A DNA stretch of 64,000 nt from JACMQW01 sp964536965 (GTDB lineage: Bacteria > Bdellovibrionota > UBA1018), in contig CAZIAL010000003.1 of the NCBI GenBank assembly GCA_964536965.1, positions 62,001-126,000 of the forward strand, in the 5' to 3' direction. Of this stretch, positions 32,525 to 41,398 are shown one piece after another. Below the pieces are notes generated by a model. It was not told the DNA's origin and searched no databases. It was given only the letters and a program-made list of their open reading frames with translations. Within the stretch, counting starts at the first letter, position 1. Each line of letters begins with the position of its first letter. Both the position numbers and the translations under genes were made by a program.

Positions 32525-33559
32525 CTAGTTCAGCCCCGCCAGCCATGCCTTGATCGGTTCTTTCGTTTTCGTCATGCCCTTGTAAACCAGCGATTCCGGC
32601 GACATCGAGTCGATCGCGCGCGACAGGGCATCCCGCTCGGCGACGGACAAATCCTTCTCGCAGTCGAGAAAGTAAGTGCGAATCGTGAAAAGGGAAGCGC
32701 CCACCGTGGGAAAGGGCGAAAGCGTCTGTCGTTCGATGCGGAGAAAGAGGCCCGGGTTCGCGGCATCGAACTGGCGGCCCTGGAACTCATTCTGCGGGTG
32801 ATGATTCAGCTCCGCATCCGTCGCGATCCCCCAGGCGAACCGAACGAAAGGTCCTTTGTTCACCATCATCTCGACCAGGCTTGGCGCGCCCTTCGCGAGT
32901 TTCTGGAACGCGGCAACCGGGGCGTGGACCGTGTTGAATGGGCGCCCGATCTTTTCTTCCGCGCCCCAGTGGTTCGCGTAACAAAGGTGAATCGCCGCCA
33001 TCCACTCTTTCGCGGAAGGAGATCCATCGGGATTCGCGACGAGGTCCTGCGACTGCACGTTCGCATCCCGACGCCAGACGGAGAGATCTTCTTGGACCTG
33101 CGTCGATAGCGCATCGAAAAGGTCGCGGTACGGAGGAATCGAGCGACCCGTCACCCCCGAGGACGAGATCAGGTTCATCTTCACGTCGAAAATGATTCGT
33201 TCGGCGGAAAGCGTGCATTCGAGAATGGAGCGCTCGCCTTCGGTCCTTAGCCGGAAGAATGCGGGCCACTCGGCAACGAGCTTGTCGACCATGAAGCGGG
33301 TGACGGCTTCGAAAGCCGGCGGATCGAAATCCGCCGTCGGGGGATAGTACTTTTCAAGCCGCTCTGCCCGGGCGAGCTCTTTCGTCTTCCGGTACTTCGG
33401 ATAGGTCTCATCGACGAGAAAGACCTTTCCATCGTGCTCGGAATTCCCGAAGTCGGTTCCGAGCGGGCGCAAGCCGGCCGCGACCTCGTACTTTCCATTC
33501 GCCAATGGATAGTACCTGCAGGGCGGGGGGAGCTTCGTATCGAGGGTCACAGTGCTCAT
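32525..33559 (-). CDS. Heme-dependent oxidative N-demethylase family protein (DUF3445)
   Basis: 344 residues. It has the features of the DUF3445/HDOD family: the N-terminal proline-rich start, GLRPLGTDFGN, KYRKTKELARAERLEKYY, the long central domain and the C-terminal LFLRIERQTLSPFPTVGASLFTIRTYF with RAIDSMSPESLVYKGM. Characterised members use heme or a PAS-like fold for oxidative N-demethylation. Histidines in the segment ELNHHPQNEFQG could be heme-relevant. It appears monocistronic, divergent from the GH15-like lipoprotein across 29 bp. Substrate is unknown. Confidence 0.8.
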   Translation of the reverse strand: MSTVTLDTKLPPPCRYYPLANGKYEVAAGLRPLGTDFGNSEHDGKVFLVDETYPKYRKTKELARAERLEKYYPPTADFDPPAFEAVTRFMVDKLVAEWPAFFRLRTEGERSILECTLSAERIIFDVKMNLISSSGVTGRSIPPYRDLFDALSTQVQEDLSVWRRDANVQSQDLVANPDGSPSAKEWMAAIHLCYANHWGAEEKIGRPFNTVHAPVAAFQKLAKGAPSLVEMMVNKGPFVRFAWGIATDAELNHHPQNEFQGRQFDAANPGLFLRIERQTLSPFPTVGASLFTIRTYFLDCEKDLSVAERDALSRAIDSMSPESLVYKGMTKTKEPIKAWLAGLN

Positions 33560-33588
33560 GTCTCTTTTTCATCACAGGGGGGGCGAAA

Positions 33589-35097
33589 ATGTCCACCGTT
33601 GCCGGGAAGCGGGTTCGGTGGTTGAACCATCGAATGCGAATTCTTTCCCCACTCCTCGTCCTCGCGTTTTACTGCACCTTTTCAGCCTGCTCGACCGCGC
33701 CGAAGAAAGTTCCGGTCGAGGAGACGATCGCCGAAATAATCGCCCGGACCAAGACGCCTGGGTACCTGGCGGTGCCCGCCGGGATGCGGATCGAAACCGC
33801 GGCCGACAAGGCCGAAGTGGCGCGGCGGTTGTCGTCGACGCTTTCGATCCGGCTCGACGAGCGGGGTCTGGCGAAAGCGGCGGAACGTACCCAGGACGGC
33901 GAAGCCGATCCGACGAACTACGACGCGGTCTGGGTGCGCGACAATCTCTGGGTCTATCTCGGACTGAAAACGGATCCGCGGGAATCCGAGAACGCGCGTC
34001 GACTTCTGCTGACCCTGACGGACTATTTTACGAGTCCGGCGCAGATGGCGCGGCTTCGCGCGGTGGTCGAGGATCCAAAACTTCTCGATGGAGCCGACGG
34101 CGCGATGCGAGCCGTGCATATTCGCTTCGATCGAAAGTCACCGAAGTTTCACGACGTCCAGGAAAACGGCAAAGCCCAGACCTGGAACCATAAGCAGAAC
34201 GATGCGCTCGGGCTCTATCTCGATTTATTCTGCCGCGCCATTCTCTCCGGAGAAATCGGTCCCGACGAACTGACCGGGATGCGAGTCGAAATGATCGAAC
34301 TTTTTTCGCGGTATTTCCGCGCGATTCGATTCGACGCCATGGCCGATGCGGGGAGCTGGGAAGAGATCGAGCGGGTGAATACCTCTTCGGTCGCGCTCGT
34401 CACTTCCGGTCTGGAGCGACTCCTGCTCGTTCGCCGGCACTTTCCGGGGGTTCGCCCCGCCGAGGTGCGGCGGATGATCGATGCGGGTTACGCCCGAATT
34501 CGGAAGAATCTCCGTCTCGGAGGCGAATCGCCGGACTATGCCAAGACGGATCCTCGTTATCGGACGGCGGACGCCGCCCTTCTGAACGTGATCTATCCTG
34601 CGCAGCTCGCGCGGCTGAATCGGGCTGACTACGACCTCGTCCTGCGATCGCTCGCTCCGCTGGTCGGAGAAGTGGGCATCAAGCGTTATCTTCGTGATTC
34701 CTACCAGTCCGGAAATTTCTGGTTCCATACCGCGAAGACCGACGACACGAGTTCCGACGCGAGTTTCGCCGAACGAGGCACGAAGTTTCTCCCCGACAGC
34801 GAAGCGCAGTGGTTCTTCGATTCGTGGTACGCGCTCGCGCTCGCGAAGCTCGGAGCGCGGTACGGGGATGCGAAACTCCGCCAGGAATCGATTCGCTTCC
34901 TCAACCGGGCTCTGGCGCAGATCACGCCGATCGCGCCCGTGCTCGGTGCGGACGGGCAACCCGTTCCTTCGATGGCCCTTCCGGAAAGTTACAACACCGT
35001 CGTGCATCCGAAGACTCGGGAACGGGCTTTCGCGCCGAGCCCGATCACTCCGCTGAACTGGGCGAAAGCGGCCCTTCGGCTCGCGCTTGAGACTTAA
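33589..35097 (+). CDS. GH15/phosphorylase-kinase-alpha-like lipoprotein
   Basis: 502 residues from ATG 33589 (G-rich tract upstream); ATG 33634 would give a more compact signal peptide. The lipobox is TFSAC. The mature part is an all-helical (alpha/alpha)6 type protein with TNYDAVWVRDNLWVYLGL, matching the W-x-R-D motif of GH15 glucoamylases and phosphorylase kinase subunits, and GSWEEIERVNTSSVAL, which resembles the general-acid LWEE block. It is therefore probably an envelope-anchored glycan-active or glycan-binding protein. It overlaps the convergent thiolase by 4 bp. Catalytic activity is not certain. Confidence 0.72.
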   Translation: MSTVAGKRVRWLNHRMRILSPLLVLAFYCTFSACSTAPKKVPVEETIAEIIARTKTPGYLAVPAGMRIETAADKAEVARRLSSTLSIRLDERGLAKAAERTQDGEADPTNYDAVWVRDNLWVYLGLKTDPRESENARRLLLTLTDYFTSPAQMARLRAVVEDPKLLDGADGAMRAVHIRFDRKSPKFHDVQENGKAQTWNHKQNDALGLYLDLFCRAILSGEIGPDELTGMRVEMIELFSRYFRAIRFDAMADAGSWEEIERVNTSSVALVTSGLERLLLVRRHFPGVRPAEVRRMIDAGYARIRKNLRLGGESPDYAKTDPRYRTADAALLNVIYPAQLARLNRADYDLVLRSLAPLVGEVGIKRYLRDSYQSGNFWFHTAKTDDTSSDASFAERGTKFLPDSEAQWFFDSWYALALAKLGARYGDAKLRQESIRFLNRALAQITPIAPVLGADGQPVPSMALPESYNTVVHPKTRERAFAPSPITPLNWAKAALRLALET

Positions 35098-36377
35098 ACG
35101 GCTTCGACGACCATAACGGCGCCGAGGCCGCCGGCGGCGCAGATCGAAATCAGCGCGAGGCGTTTATTCAGTTTGCGCAGTCCGTGCGAAGCCTGGAGCA
35201 CCATGCGGGTGCCGGTGGCGCCGAACGGGTGACCGAGCGGAATGGATCCGCCGTGGGGATTCACCTTCGAAAGATCGATCGCGCCGATCTTCCCGCCCAG
35301 GCCAAGTTTTTCTTTCGCGAACTGGTCGGATTCGATCGCGCGGAAGGTGGCCAGTACCTGGCCCGCGAAGGCTTCGTGGATCTCGATCAGATCCAGATCG
35401 TTCCAGGAAATTCCGGCCGCTTTCAGCGCTTTCGGAATCGCGTAGACGGGTCCGATCAGGAGCGGTTCCTTATGGATGTCCACGGCGGCGGCCGCCACCG
35501 AACGAATCGCGGCGAGCGGCTTCAGCCCGAGTTCTTTCGCCTTCGATTCCTTCATGAGCATGACGGCCGAAGCGCCGTCGGTCAGCGGAGAGGCGTTTCC
35601 GGCGGTGATCGTTCCGTCCTTGTAGAAAACCGGGCGCAGGCCGGCGAGCTTTTCGACGGAAGTATCGGCACGGATGTCGGTGTCGCGCTCGACCACCGTT
35701 CCGTCTTTCGTCGGAACGCCGGCGACGTGGCTTGAAAAGAAGCCGTTTTCCCAGCCTTTCGCGGCTTTATGGTGGGAGCTCACGGCGTATTCGTCCTGTT
35801 CCTTGCGCGAAACTCCGAACTGGCGCGCCATCAGATCCGCGCTCTGGCCCATCGAAAGGCCGGTCGTCGGTTCGACGATTCCGGGGGCCATCGGCGCGAG
35901 GTAAGAAGCCTTAAATTTCGCGAGGTGCCCCAGGCGCTGGCCCGTGGTCTTCTTCTTCGCGATGTCCTGGAAGAAGTCGGTCGCTTCCTTCGAGAAAAGC
36001 GCGCGCATGGAGCTAATCGACTCGACGCCGCCCGCGACGCCGATTTCGATCTGTCCGGACTGGATTTTGCCGATGATCCCCGCGACGGATTCCGCGCTCG
36101 ATGCGCAGTAGCGGTTGATCGTCGTGCAGGGGATGGAAGGCGGCAGGCCGGAATCGAAGAGCGCTTCGCGAGCGACGTTCGACCCTTCCGCCGGCGCGGC
36201 GACGATCCCGAAATAGACTTCGTCGATCTTCTTCGGATCCAAGCCGCTCCGAGCGACGGTCTCGCGGAGCGCGACGCCTCCGAGGGCGGCGGGGGACATG
36301 GTTCCGAAAACGGTCCGGGCGCGCGCGAATGGGGTGCGGGCTCCGGCGACGACGACGATACGATCAGATGCGTTCAT
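35094..36377 (-). CDS. Acetyl-CoA acyltransferase (thiolase), FadI/FadA type
   Basis: 427 residues. The acyl-accepting cysteine lies in NRYCASSAESVAG (about residue 92), the histidine in NPHGGSIPLGHPFGATGTR, and the proton-donor cysteine in CAAGGLGAVMV. Length and the insert around KKKTTGQRLGHL match trifunctional-complex FadI-type thiolases. It cleaves 3-ketoacyl-CoA in beta-oxidation or runs in reverse. No FadJ/FadB partner is adjacent. The gene is divergent from the ArnT-like glycosyltransferase across 103 bp, in which I see no clear promoter. Confidence 0.92.
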   Translation of the reverse strand: MNASDRIVVVAGARTPFARARTVFGTMSPAALGGVALRETVARSGLDPKKIDEVYFGIVAAPAEGSNVAREALFDSGLPPSIPCTTINRYCASSAESVAGIIGKIQSGQIEIGVAGGVESISSMRALFSKEATDFFQDIAKKKTTGQRLGHLAKFKASYLAPMAPGIVEPTTGLSMGQSADLMARQFGVSRKEQDEYAVSSHHKAAKGWENGFFSSHVAGVPTKDGTVVERDTDIRADTSVEKLAGLRPVFYKDGTITAGNASPLTDGASAVMLMKESKAKELGLKPLAAIRSVAAAAVDIHKEPLLIGPVYAIPKALKAAGISWNDLDLIEIHEAFAGQVLATFRAIESDQFAKEKLGLGGKIGAIDLSKVNPHGGSIPLGHPFGATGTRMVLQASHGLRKLNKRLALISICAAGGLGAVMVVEAV

Positions 36378-36480
36378 GGGATGGGAGTCTCTCTCTTCGT
36401 TAACGGAAAATCAAAGGGGGGGTTGTCCCCCATTTTAACGGATACCGGAATCTCGGCGAAAGGGGTAATTTAGAGACACG

Positions 36481-38157
36481 ATGATCGGTAAGACAACCTT
36501 CTGGCGCCATCCGGGACATCTGATTTGGATTCTGGCCGCCTACGTTCCATTTCTCTGGGAAATGGTCATTCCCTTCACGGGCGATCAGAAGACCTATATT
36601 TCGATCGCCATGGAGATGCGCGAACGTGGCGAATGGCTCCAGCCGTACTTGTTCGGGGATCCGAATTATCTGAAACCTCCGTTCCAATACTGGATGACGC
36701 TCCTGAGCTGGAAGGTTCTCGGATTTAACGTCTTCGCCACGTTCCTGCCGGGGGTTCTGGCCCTGGTCGGGATCGCCTGGCTGCTGAATGAAATCGCATC
36801 CCTTCTGGGCGAGCGGCGCTGGTATGTGAACTCGGGACTCTGGTTCGCGGTGACGGCGGGAGCGATGACTTATGCACTTTCGGCGCAGATGGATATCTAC
36901 GTCTGTCTTTTTTACGCCGGGGCTTGGTGGGCGGGACTGCGTTTTCTGGCCTCGGCGGAAGGACCGGACGGGGAACTGGGCGACGATCGCGACCGGAGGA
37001 TCGGTTGGCTCTACGCTGCGTTCGTGATCGCCGGACTTTCCTCGCTGGTAAAAAGTCCACTCTACGCGGTCTTCTGGGTTTCCGGTTTTCTGATCTACCT
37101 CTTCATCTCCGGGGAGTGGCTCCTTTTCAAAAACCGGCATCTCTACCTCGCCGGGCTCGCCGGAACGGGGGCCGGCCTGCTCTGGTTCTTCGCGCTTCTG
37201 ATTCGCGATGGCGATCGCTTCTGGGAACAATACGTTCTTCGCGAGCAGTTCCAGAAAGGCGGGAACGGGGGGACTCTGCTCGATCTCTGGGTGCCGCTCC
37301 TGTACATGGCGTTTCCACTCACTTTGCTCGCGGCGACGGCGATTCGGAGCGCGTGGATGGGACGACGGACCGCGGGAATTCTCCGTTTCGTCGCGGCGTG
37401 GTCGATTCCGCCGGCTCTTTTCTTTTCGTTCTTTCCCTACCGAACGTCGCTCTATCTCTTTATTCTCGTGCCGGCGTTGTCCGTACTGGTCGACTGGGGT
37501 TGTTTTCGTGCGAACCGGACCCGGACTTTTCGGGTACTCGCTCGCGCGACCGGGGTGCTCATGGCGATCGGAATGGCGGCCGTGGGACTCGTCCTTTATC
37601 GATTCGATTTCATCCCGGCATGGCTTTTCCTCGCTCTTGCCTTCGTCGGCATCGCTTCCTCGATCGTTCTCTGGCTGGGCTGGATGCGCCTCTTTACGAT
37701 CAGCGCGCTCTTCGCCATCCTCTTTTTTCGGATGGGCTCCGCCGAAGTGGCCTCCTCCGATCGCGCGGAACTGCGTTCACTGATGGGCGATCTCGGTCCT
37801 TACCAGGGAGCGATGCTCGACGAAAATCGAGATATCTGGCACGAGGTCGGGCTCGTCTCCGTCGGACTCGCCTCGCCGATGCGCCGGCTCGACGGTTACG
37901 ACGGGATCGTCGAACATCTTTCCAGCGGCGGATCGATCATCCTTTCCGACGGGCAGACGGAGAAATATCGTCTCACCCTCGATCAGGTCTTCCAGTCCCG
38001 CGGCATGCCCCTCGAATGGAAGACCTGGAAGCGTTTCAAGCGCCGACAGAAAATCCCGTTTAAAGCGGCGCTCATCGGCGGACGAGCTTCCGTCCCGGGG
38101 TTCGACGAGATGATCTCGCGCGAGTATACGGTTGTCCGCGTTTCCGGGCGAAATTAG
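36481..38157 (+). CDS. ArnT/PMT-like GT-C glycosyltransferase
   Basis: 558 residues with about 10 membrane helices. The first periplasmic loop carries the GT-C acidic motif (PFTGDQKTYISIAMEM) and the GEWLQPYLFGDPNYLKPPFQYW block typical of ArnT/GT39-83 enzymes. Others of this group transfer sugars from polyprenyl phosphate to lipid A or proteins on the outer face of the inner membrane. A soluble C-terminal domain of ~130 residues follows the last helix. Acceptor and sugar are unknown. It appears monocistronic. Confidence 0.82.
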   Translation: MIGKTTFWRHPGHLIWILAAYVPFLWEMVIPFTGDQKTYISIAMEMRERGEWLQPYLFGDPNYLKPPFQYWMTLLSWKVLGFNVFATFLPGVLALVGIAWLLNEIASLLGERRWYVNSGLWFAVTAGAMTYALSAQMDIYVCLFYAGAWWAGLRFLASAEGPDGELGDDRDRRIGWLYAAFVIAGLSSLVKSPLYAVFWVSGFLIYLFISGEWLLFKNRHLYLAGLAGTGAGLLWFFALLIRDGDRFWEQYVLREQFQKGGNGGTLLDLWVPLLYMAFPLTLLAATAIRSAWMGRRTAGILRFVAAWSIPPALFFSFFPYRTSLYLFILVPALSVLVDWGCFRANRTRTFRVLARATGVLMAIGMAAVGLVLYRFDFIPAWLFLALAFVGIASSIVLWLGWMRLFTISALFAILFFRMGSAEVASSDRAELRSLMGDLGPYQGAMLDENRDIWHEVGLVSVGLASPMRRLDGYDGIVEHLSSGGSIILSDGQTEKYRLTLDQVFQSRGMPLEWKTWKRFKRRQKIPFKAALIGGRASVPGFDEMISREYTVVRVSGRN

Positions 38158-38169
38158 TTCGCGACACGA

Positions 38170-39444
38170 TCAGGATTTATCGGGTCCGGCGGAAACGACC
38201 TTCGGTTGGACCACGCGGTCCGCGAACTCGTATTTCTTCACGGCTTCGATCGCCGCGCGAAAACCGGACCGGACGAGATCCGAGAGCTTTTTCGGCGAGA
38301 GCGAGAAGTGCTCGCCGAAAAACATGGTCGCATCGGCAGGGCTCGGATGGATGTAGATCGTATCAACATCGCGCCGATGGTGGAGTTCCGACTCGAGAAT
38401 TCCGAGGATTCGTTTCGCATGTTCGTCGGGTAGCCCGACCTGCTTGCAGTACTTCTCCACCGCGAGGATCGCCGACCGCTGCGTCTCCTTGTTGTGGATG
38501 TACTGATTCACCTTCTGTTCGATCACGAGGTAAATCGACTGGATCAGAATGGCGGGCATGCCATGATCCGTCAGCGACCCGATCTCCTTTTGCCAGTGGT
38601 AAGGCTGGTGCGTATAGGACGCGAAGATCATATCGCATCCGGCGTCGACCGCCACATGCGTGGAAAGCGTATCGCGGATTTCCCCGTCGACGTAATGGAT
38701 CTCTTCGCCGGTCGCGTTCTTGATTGAGTACGGAGAATAGATGAACGGCAGCGAACTCGAAGCGGCGCACGCCTGGGAAATCGAAACGTCGTTGTTGTAC
38801 TGGCAGGTGATGTCGTGGGGAGGCGGGGAATAGGAGTATTTTCCGAAGACCACCTTGCGCGAATGATTCAGCTGGGTCGCGACGATGAAAAGATCCGAGG
38901 CGTAGTCCTGGAAACGATTCGACGGCAGGACTTCTTCGCGTAGGAACTCTTCCACGCCGGATGTCGTGAAGAGTCCCGTGGCCTTGATCCAGCGAAGCTG
39001 CATGATCGCTTCGAAATTCCCCTGAATGAGTCCCGCGGTGATCGACTTCAGCATTCCGAGCTGGGAAAGCTGTTCACGCGCGAGGCCCGCGCGAAGCTTC
39101 AGCATCGTGGGGTAAGTCAGCTTCGGGAGGATTTTAGGAATCGCGTCACGCGGATCGGTAGGTTTACGACCGATGAAACTATTGAAGATATTTTCGAGTG
39201 AATACCCCGCCGCGAGGTAGGAGCAGATGACGCTGCCGGCGCTGGACCCCACGAAGGTCGAGATTTCCATGGGCTCCGTCGCGCGTGGGGGCACCCCCGG
39301 AGTCTGCAGACCCCCCGTAAACCGGAAGCCCCGTTCTTGAAGCCCTAACGCAACGCCCAAGTGAAAGGCACCCGCTTTGGTGGCTCCGCCGCTGCAAACA
39401 AAGGCGATTTTCTTTTTAGGACCGATTTTGAGGCGCTCGTCCAT
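38170..39444 (-). CDS. Patatin-like phospholipase
   Basis: 424 residues. The oxyanion motif is VCSGGATKAGAFHLGVALGL, the nucleophile elbow GSSAG (in STFVGSSAGSV) and the dyad aspartate in YVDGEIRD. This Ser-Asp fold hydrolyses phospholipids or other acyl esters. There is no signal peptide, so it is cytoplasmic or exported by another route. On the minus strand, an extended -10 (TGATAAAAT) ends 5 bp before ATG 39444 with no Shine-Dalgarno, suggesting a leaderless mRNA. It is divergent from a small helix-turn-helix gene. Confidence 0.88.
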   Translation of the reverse strand: MDERLKIGPKKKIAFVCSGGATKAGAFHLGVALGLQERGFRFTGGLQTPGVPPRATEPMEISTFVGSSAGSVICSYLAAGYSLENIFNSFIGRKPTDPRDAIPKILPKLTYPTMLKLRAGLAREQLSQLGMLKSITAGLIQGNFEAIMQLRWIKATGLFTTSGVEEFLREEVLPSNRFQDYASDLFIVATQLNHSRKVVFGKYSYSPPPHDITCQYNNDVSISQACAASSSLPFIYSPYSIKNATGEEIHYVDGEIRDTLSTHVAVDAGCDMIFASYTHQPYHWQKEIGSLTDHGMPAILIQSIYLVIEQKVNQYIHNKETQRSAILAVEKYCKQVGLPDEHAKRILGILESELHHRRDVDTIYIHPSPADATMFFGEHFSLSPKKLSDLVRSGFRAAIEAVKKYEFADRVVQPKVVSAGPDKS

Positions 39445-39498
39445 AAGCTATTTTATCAGAATAGTTGAAGTTTTGGGTCGTGGAAATACAATGTTTCC
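39445..39498. promoter_or_regulatory. 54-bp divergent promoter with two leaderless-type starts
   Basis: Rightward: TTGAAG (39465-39470), a 16-bp spacer and TACAAT (39487-39492), with ATG 39499 six bases later. Leftward: TAAAAT with an upstream TGN on the minus strand ends five bases before ATG 39444. Both genes lack a ribosome-binding site. The spacing places transcription starts at or next to the start codons. Confidence 0.6.
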
Positions 39499-39846
39499 AT
39501 GTCGGCCACCCCCCACGATTCTGGTACCTGGATCCCGCTCATGGACTACGCGATGAAGAACGGCGTCAGTCTTTCGACGCTCCGTCGATACATCAAGGCG
39601 GGGAAGATTGAGCACCGGACCGAACACGGGAAATATCTCATCCTTTCGAACCAAGCTTTACGCAACGTGCATGAAGCCGTGCAGGCGTTCGACGCCGAAT
39701 CGGACAGCACCACCGCCGGGCTCGAGACGCGGGTGACGAATCTCGAATCACAACTCAAACGAGCTCAGGAAGAAATTTCTGAGCTGAAGATGCTGGTGGC
39801 GATCTATGAAGAACGACTTTTCCAAAATCTTCCGAACCAGCTTTAG
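39499..39846 (+). CDS. Small helix-turn-helix protein with C-terminal coiled coil
   Basis: 115 residues. The N-terminal part (WIPLMDYAMKNGVSLSTLRRYIKAGKIEHRTEHGKYLILS) is a winged MerR/excisionase-like helix-turn-helix. The segment about 70-105 (LETRVTNLESQLKRAQEEISELKMLVAIYEERL) is a heptad-repeat coiled coil likely to dimerise it. It may be a small regulator or an adaptor. Its last 41 bp overlap the start of the next gene, so the two are tightly coupled. The start lacks a Shine-Dalgarno and follows a -10 box by 6 bp. Confidence 0.78.
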   Translation: MSATPHDSGTWIPLMDYAMKNGVSLSTLRRYIKAGKIEHRTEHGKYLILSNQALRNVHEAVQAFDAESDSTTAGLETRVTNLESQLKRAQEEISELKMLVAIYEERLFQNLPNQL

Positions 39847-41374
39847 TCCGGTCGTGGCCTTGGTCGCGGTCGCGCTTCTGTTCGGTGGCGGAGTTTTCTT
39901 CGCGCGCCATGCGGAGGCGAGTCCCGAGCTGGACCGCCAGTACGCCCTGACTTCCATCGGCGTCCTCCGGGCTTGGGATAACGTCGACGGCCTCTTCGGC
40001 GACCTCGTGACGAAAACCTACACCGAACATCTTTCTCCTTACTCCCGATNNNNNNNNNNTCTCGCCAAGGCGAATCCCGCGCTCCAGGCTTCGAAACTGC
40101 CGTATGCGAAAGTGATCGAGGATCCCGCCATTCTCGGCCAGATGGCGAAGACTTTCCGGGTCGATTCCTTTCTTCGCACGAAGATCTATAAGGAAGGCCC
40201 GCGGTACCGCTTTAAGATCGATTGGTTGCATGCGGGTAAACTCCAGGTGATGGCGACCGAAGCTTTCGAGATCGAGCAGCCTTTTCGGGGTGAAGGAAAG
40301 TTCGGCACCGAAGAATTCCGTTCCGCGCTAACCGCGGCGCTCGATCGACTGATCGCCCAGGTTCCGTTCAAGGGATCCGTCAGCGGACGGGACCAAACCG
40401 CCGTAACGCTCAACCTCGGCGCGAGTTCGGGTATCGGAAAGGGCGATACGGTCATCATCGGTACGCTCGACGAAGTCCGCTTCCACCCGCTTCTGAAGAC
40501 TGTCGTCGATTGGCGCCTGACTCCTACCGGACGCGTGGTCGTCGACGAGGTGGACGAAGGAATCGCTTTCGCGAAGATCGACACGGAGGAGTATGGCCGT
40601 CAGATCCAGCGTTTCCAGAAAGTCGTCCAGATCATCCCGGCTCCCGAGAACGTCGAAATCGATTCCCGCGTGTTGGATCGTGAAGCGCTCGCTAAACGCG
40701 CGAAAGAACCGCCTCGTATCGGATGGATCGCGCCTGGGCTTCTCCTCGGCTCCTCGAGCCGTGAAACCGGGCGCGACTCCGGCAGTGGCTTTCTCTACGG
40801 GCTGAAGGCCGATGCGCAGACTTGGTTTACGTCGGACTTTTTCGGAGAGCTGCGATTCGCCTATGGATCGGCGGGTTACGCGCAGGAAACGACGGCCACC
40901 GGCGCGACCTCGCTCGCGGACGGCGATTTATCGCTTTCCCAGTTCCGCCTGGCGGTCGGCTATTTTTATCATGTCACTCCGAACTTCTTCGGTCCGAAAG
41001 GGTGGGTGAAGTTCGGGTATCAGAATACCTCCTATGGACTTCCGGAGGATGCGACCGCGCAAACGGGTAAAATCGCCTACTCGGGGATGTTCATCGGCGT
41101 CGGCGGAGACCTGCCGGTTCGCGACGACTTCGGCGCCGTGCTGGACGTGGATTTCGGAGTTTTCGGTGGCGGCACCGAAGCGGCCGGATTTTTCGGTTCT
41201 TCGTCCGGGGCGACCGCCGTGAACGTATTCGTCGGCGGGTACGGGTGGTTGCAGCCGAAGATGAAGCTCCAGATCGGGCTCGATTTTAAATCCCACTCGC
41301 TCGATTTCCTGAACGGCACGACGGTTTCGAACAAGACCTTCGCGGTTTCCCCTTCCTTGTTGTTTTATTTCTGA
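39806..41374 (+). CDS. Exported protein with predicted outer-membrane barrel C-terminus
   Basis: 522 codons including four undetermined ones from the N run at 40050-40059. There is an N-terminal signal or anchor (SPVVALVAVALLFGGGVFFARHAEAS). A soluble domain of ~300 residues follows (YALTSIGVLRAWDNVDGLFGD, RTKIYKEGPRYRFKIDWLH, LGASSGIGKGDTVIIGTLDE). The last ~170 residues are alternating amphipathic strands ending in SPSLLFYF, with the terminal phenylalanine expected for outer-membrane insertion. The frame is the same on both sides of the gap, so the gap length may be nearly right. Function unknown; envelope location is inferred. Confidence 0.72.
   Translation: MKNDFSKIFRTSFSPVVALVAVALLFGGGVFFARHAEASPELDRQYALTSIGVLRAWDNVDGLFGDLVTKTYTEHLSPYSRXXXXLAKANPALQASKLPYAKVIEDPAILGQMAKTFRVDSFLRTKIYKEGPRYRFKIDWLHAGKLQVMATEAFEIEQPFRGEGKFGTEEFRSALTAALDRLIAQVPFKGSVSGRDQTAVTLNLGASSGIGKGDTVIIGTLDEVRFHPLLKTVVDWRLTPTGRVVVDEVDEGIAFAKIDTEEYGRQIQRFQKVVQIIPAPENVEIDSRVLDREALAKRAKEPPRIGWIAPGLLLGSSSRETGRDSGSGFLYGLKADAQTWFTSDFFGELRFAYGSAGYAQETTATGATSLADGDLSLSQFRLAVGYFYHVTPNFFGPKGWVKFGYQNTSYGLPEDATAQTGKIAYSGMFIGVGGDLPVRDDFGAVLDVDFGVFGGGTEAAGFFGSSSGATAVNVFVGGYGWLQPKMKLQIGLDFKSHSLDFLNGTTVSNKTFAVSPSLLFYF
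40050..40059. other. Assembly gap (10 N)
   Basis: Ten undetermined bases inside the exported barrel-protein gene. The coding frame is identical on both sides and the flanking peptides join sensibly, so few residues are probably missing; the true length is unknown. Confidence 0.95.
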
Positions 41375-41398
41375 GGCCGAGGCAGTTCTAGATTCGAT

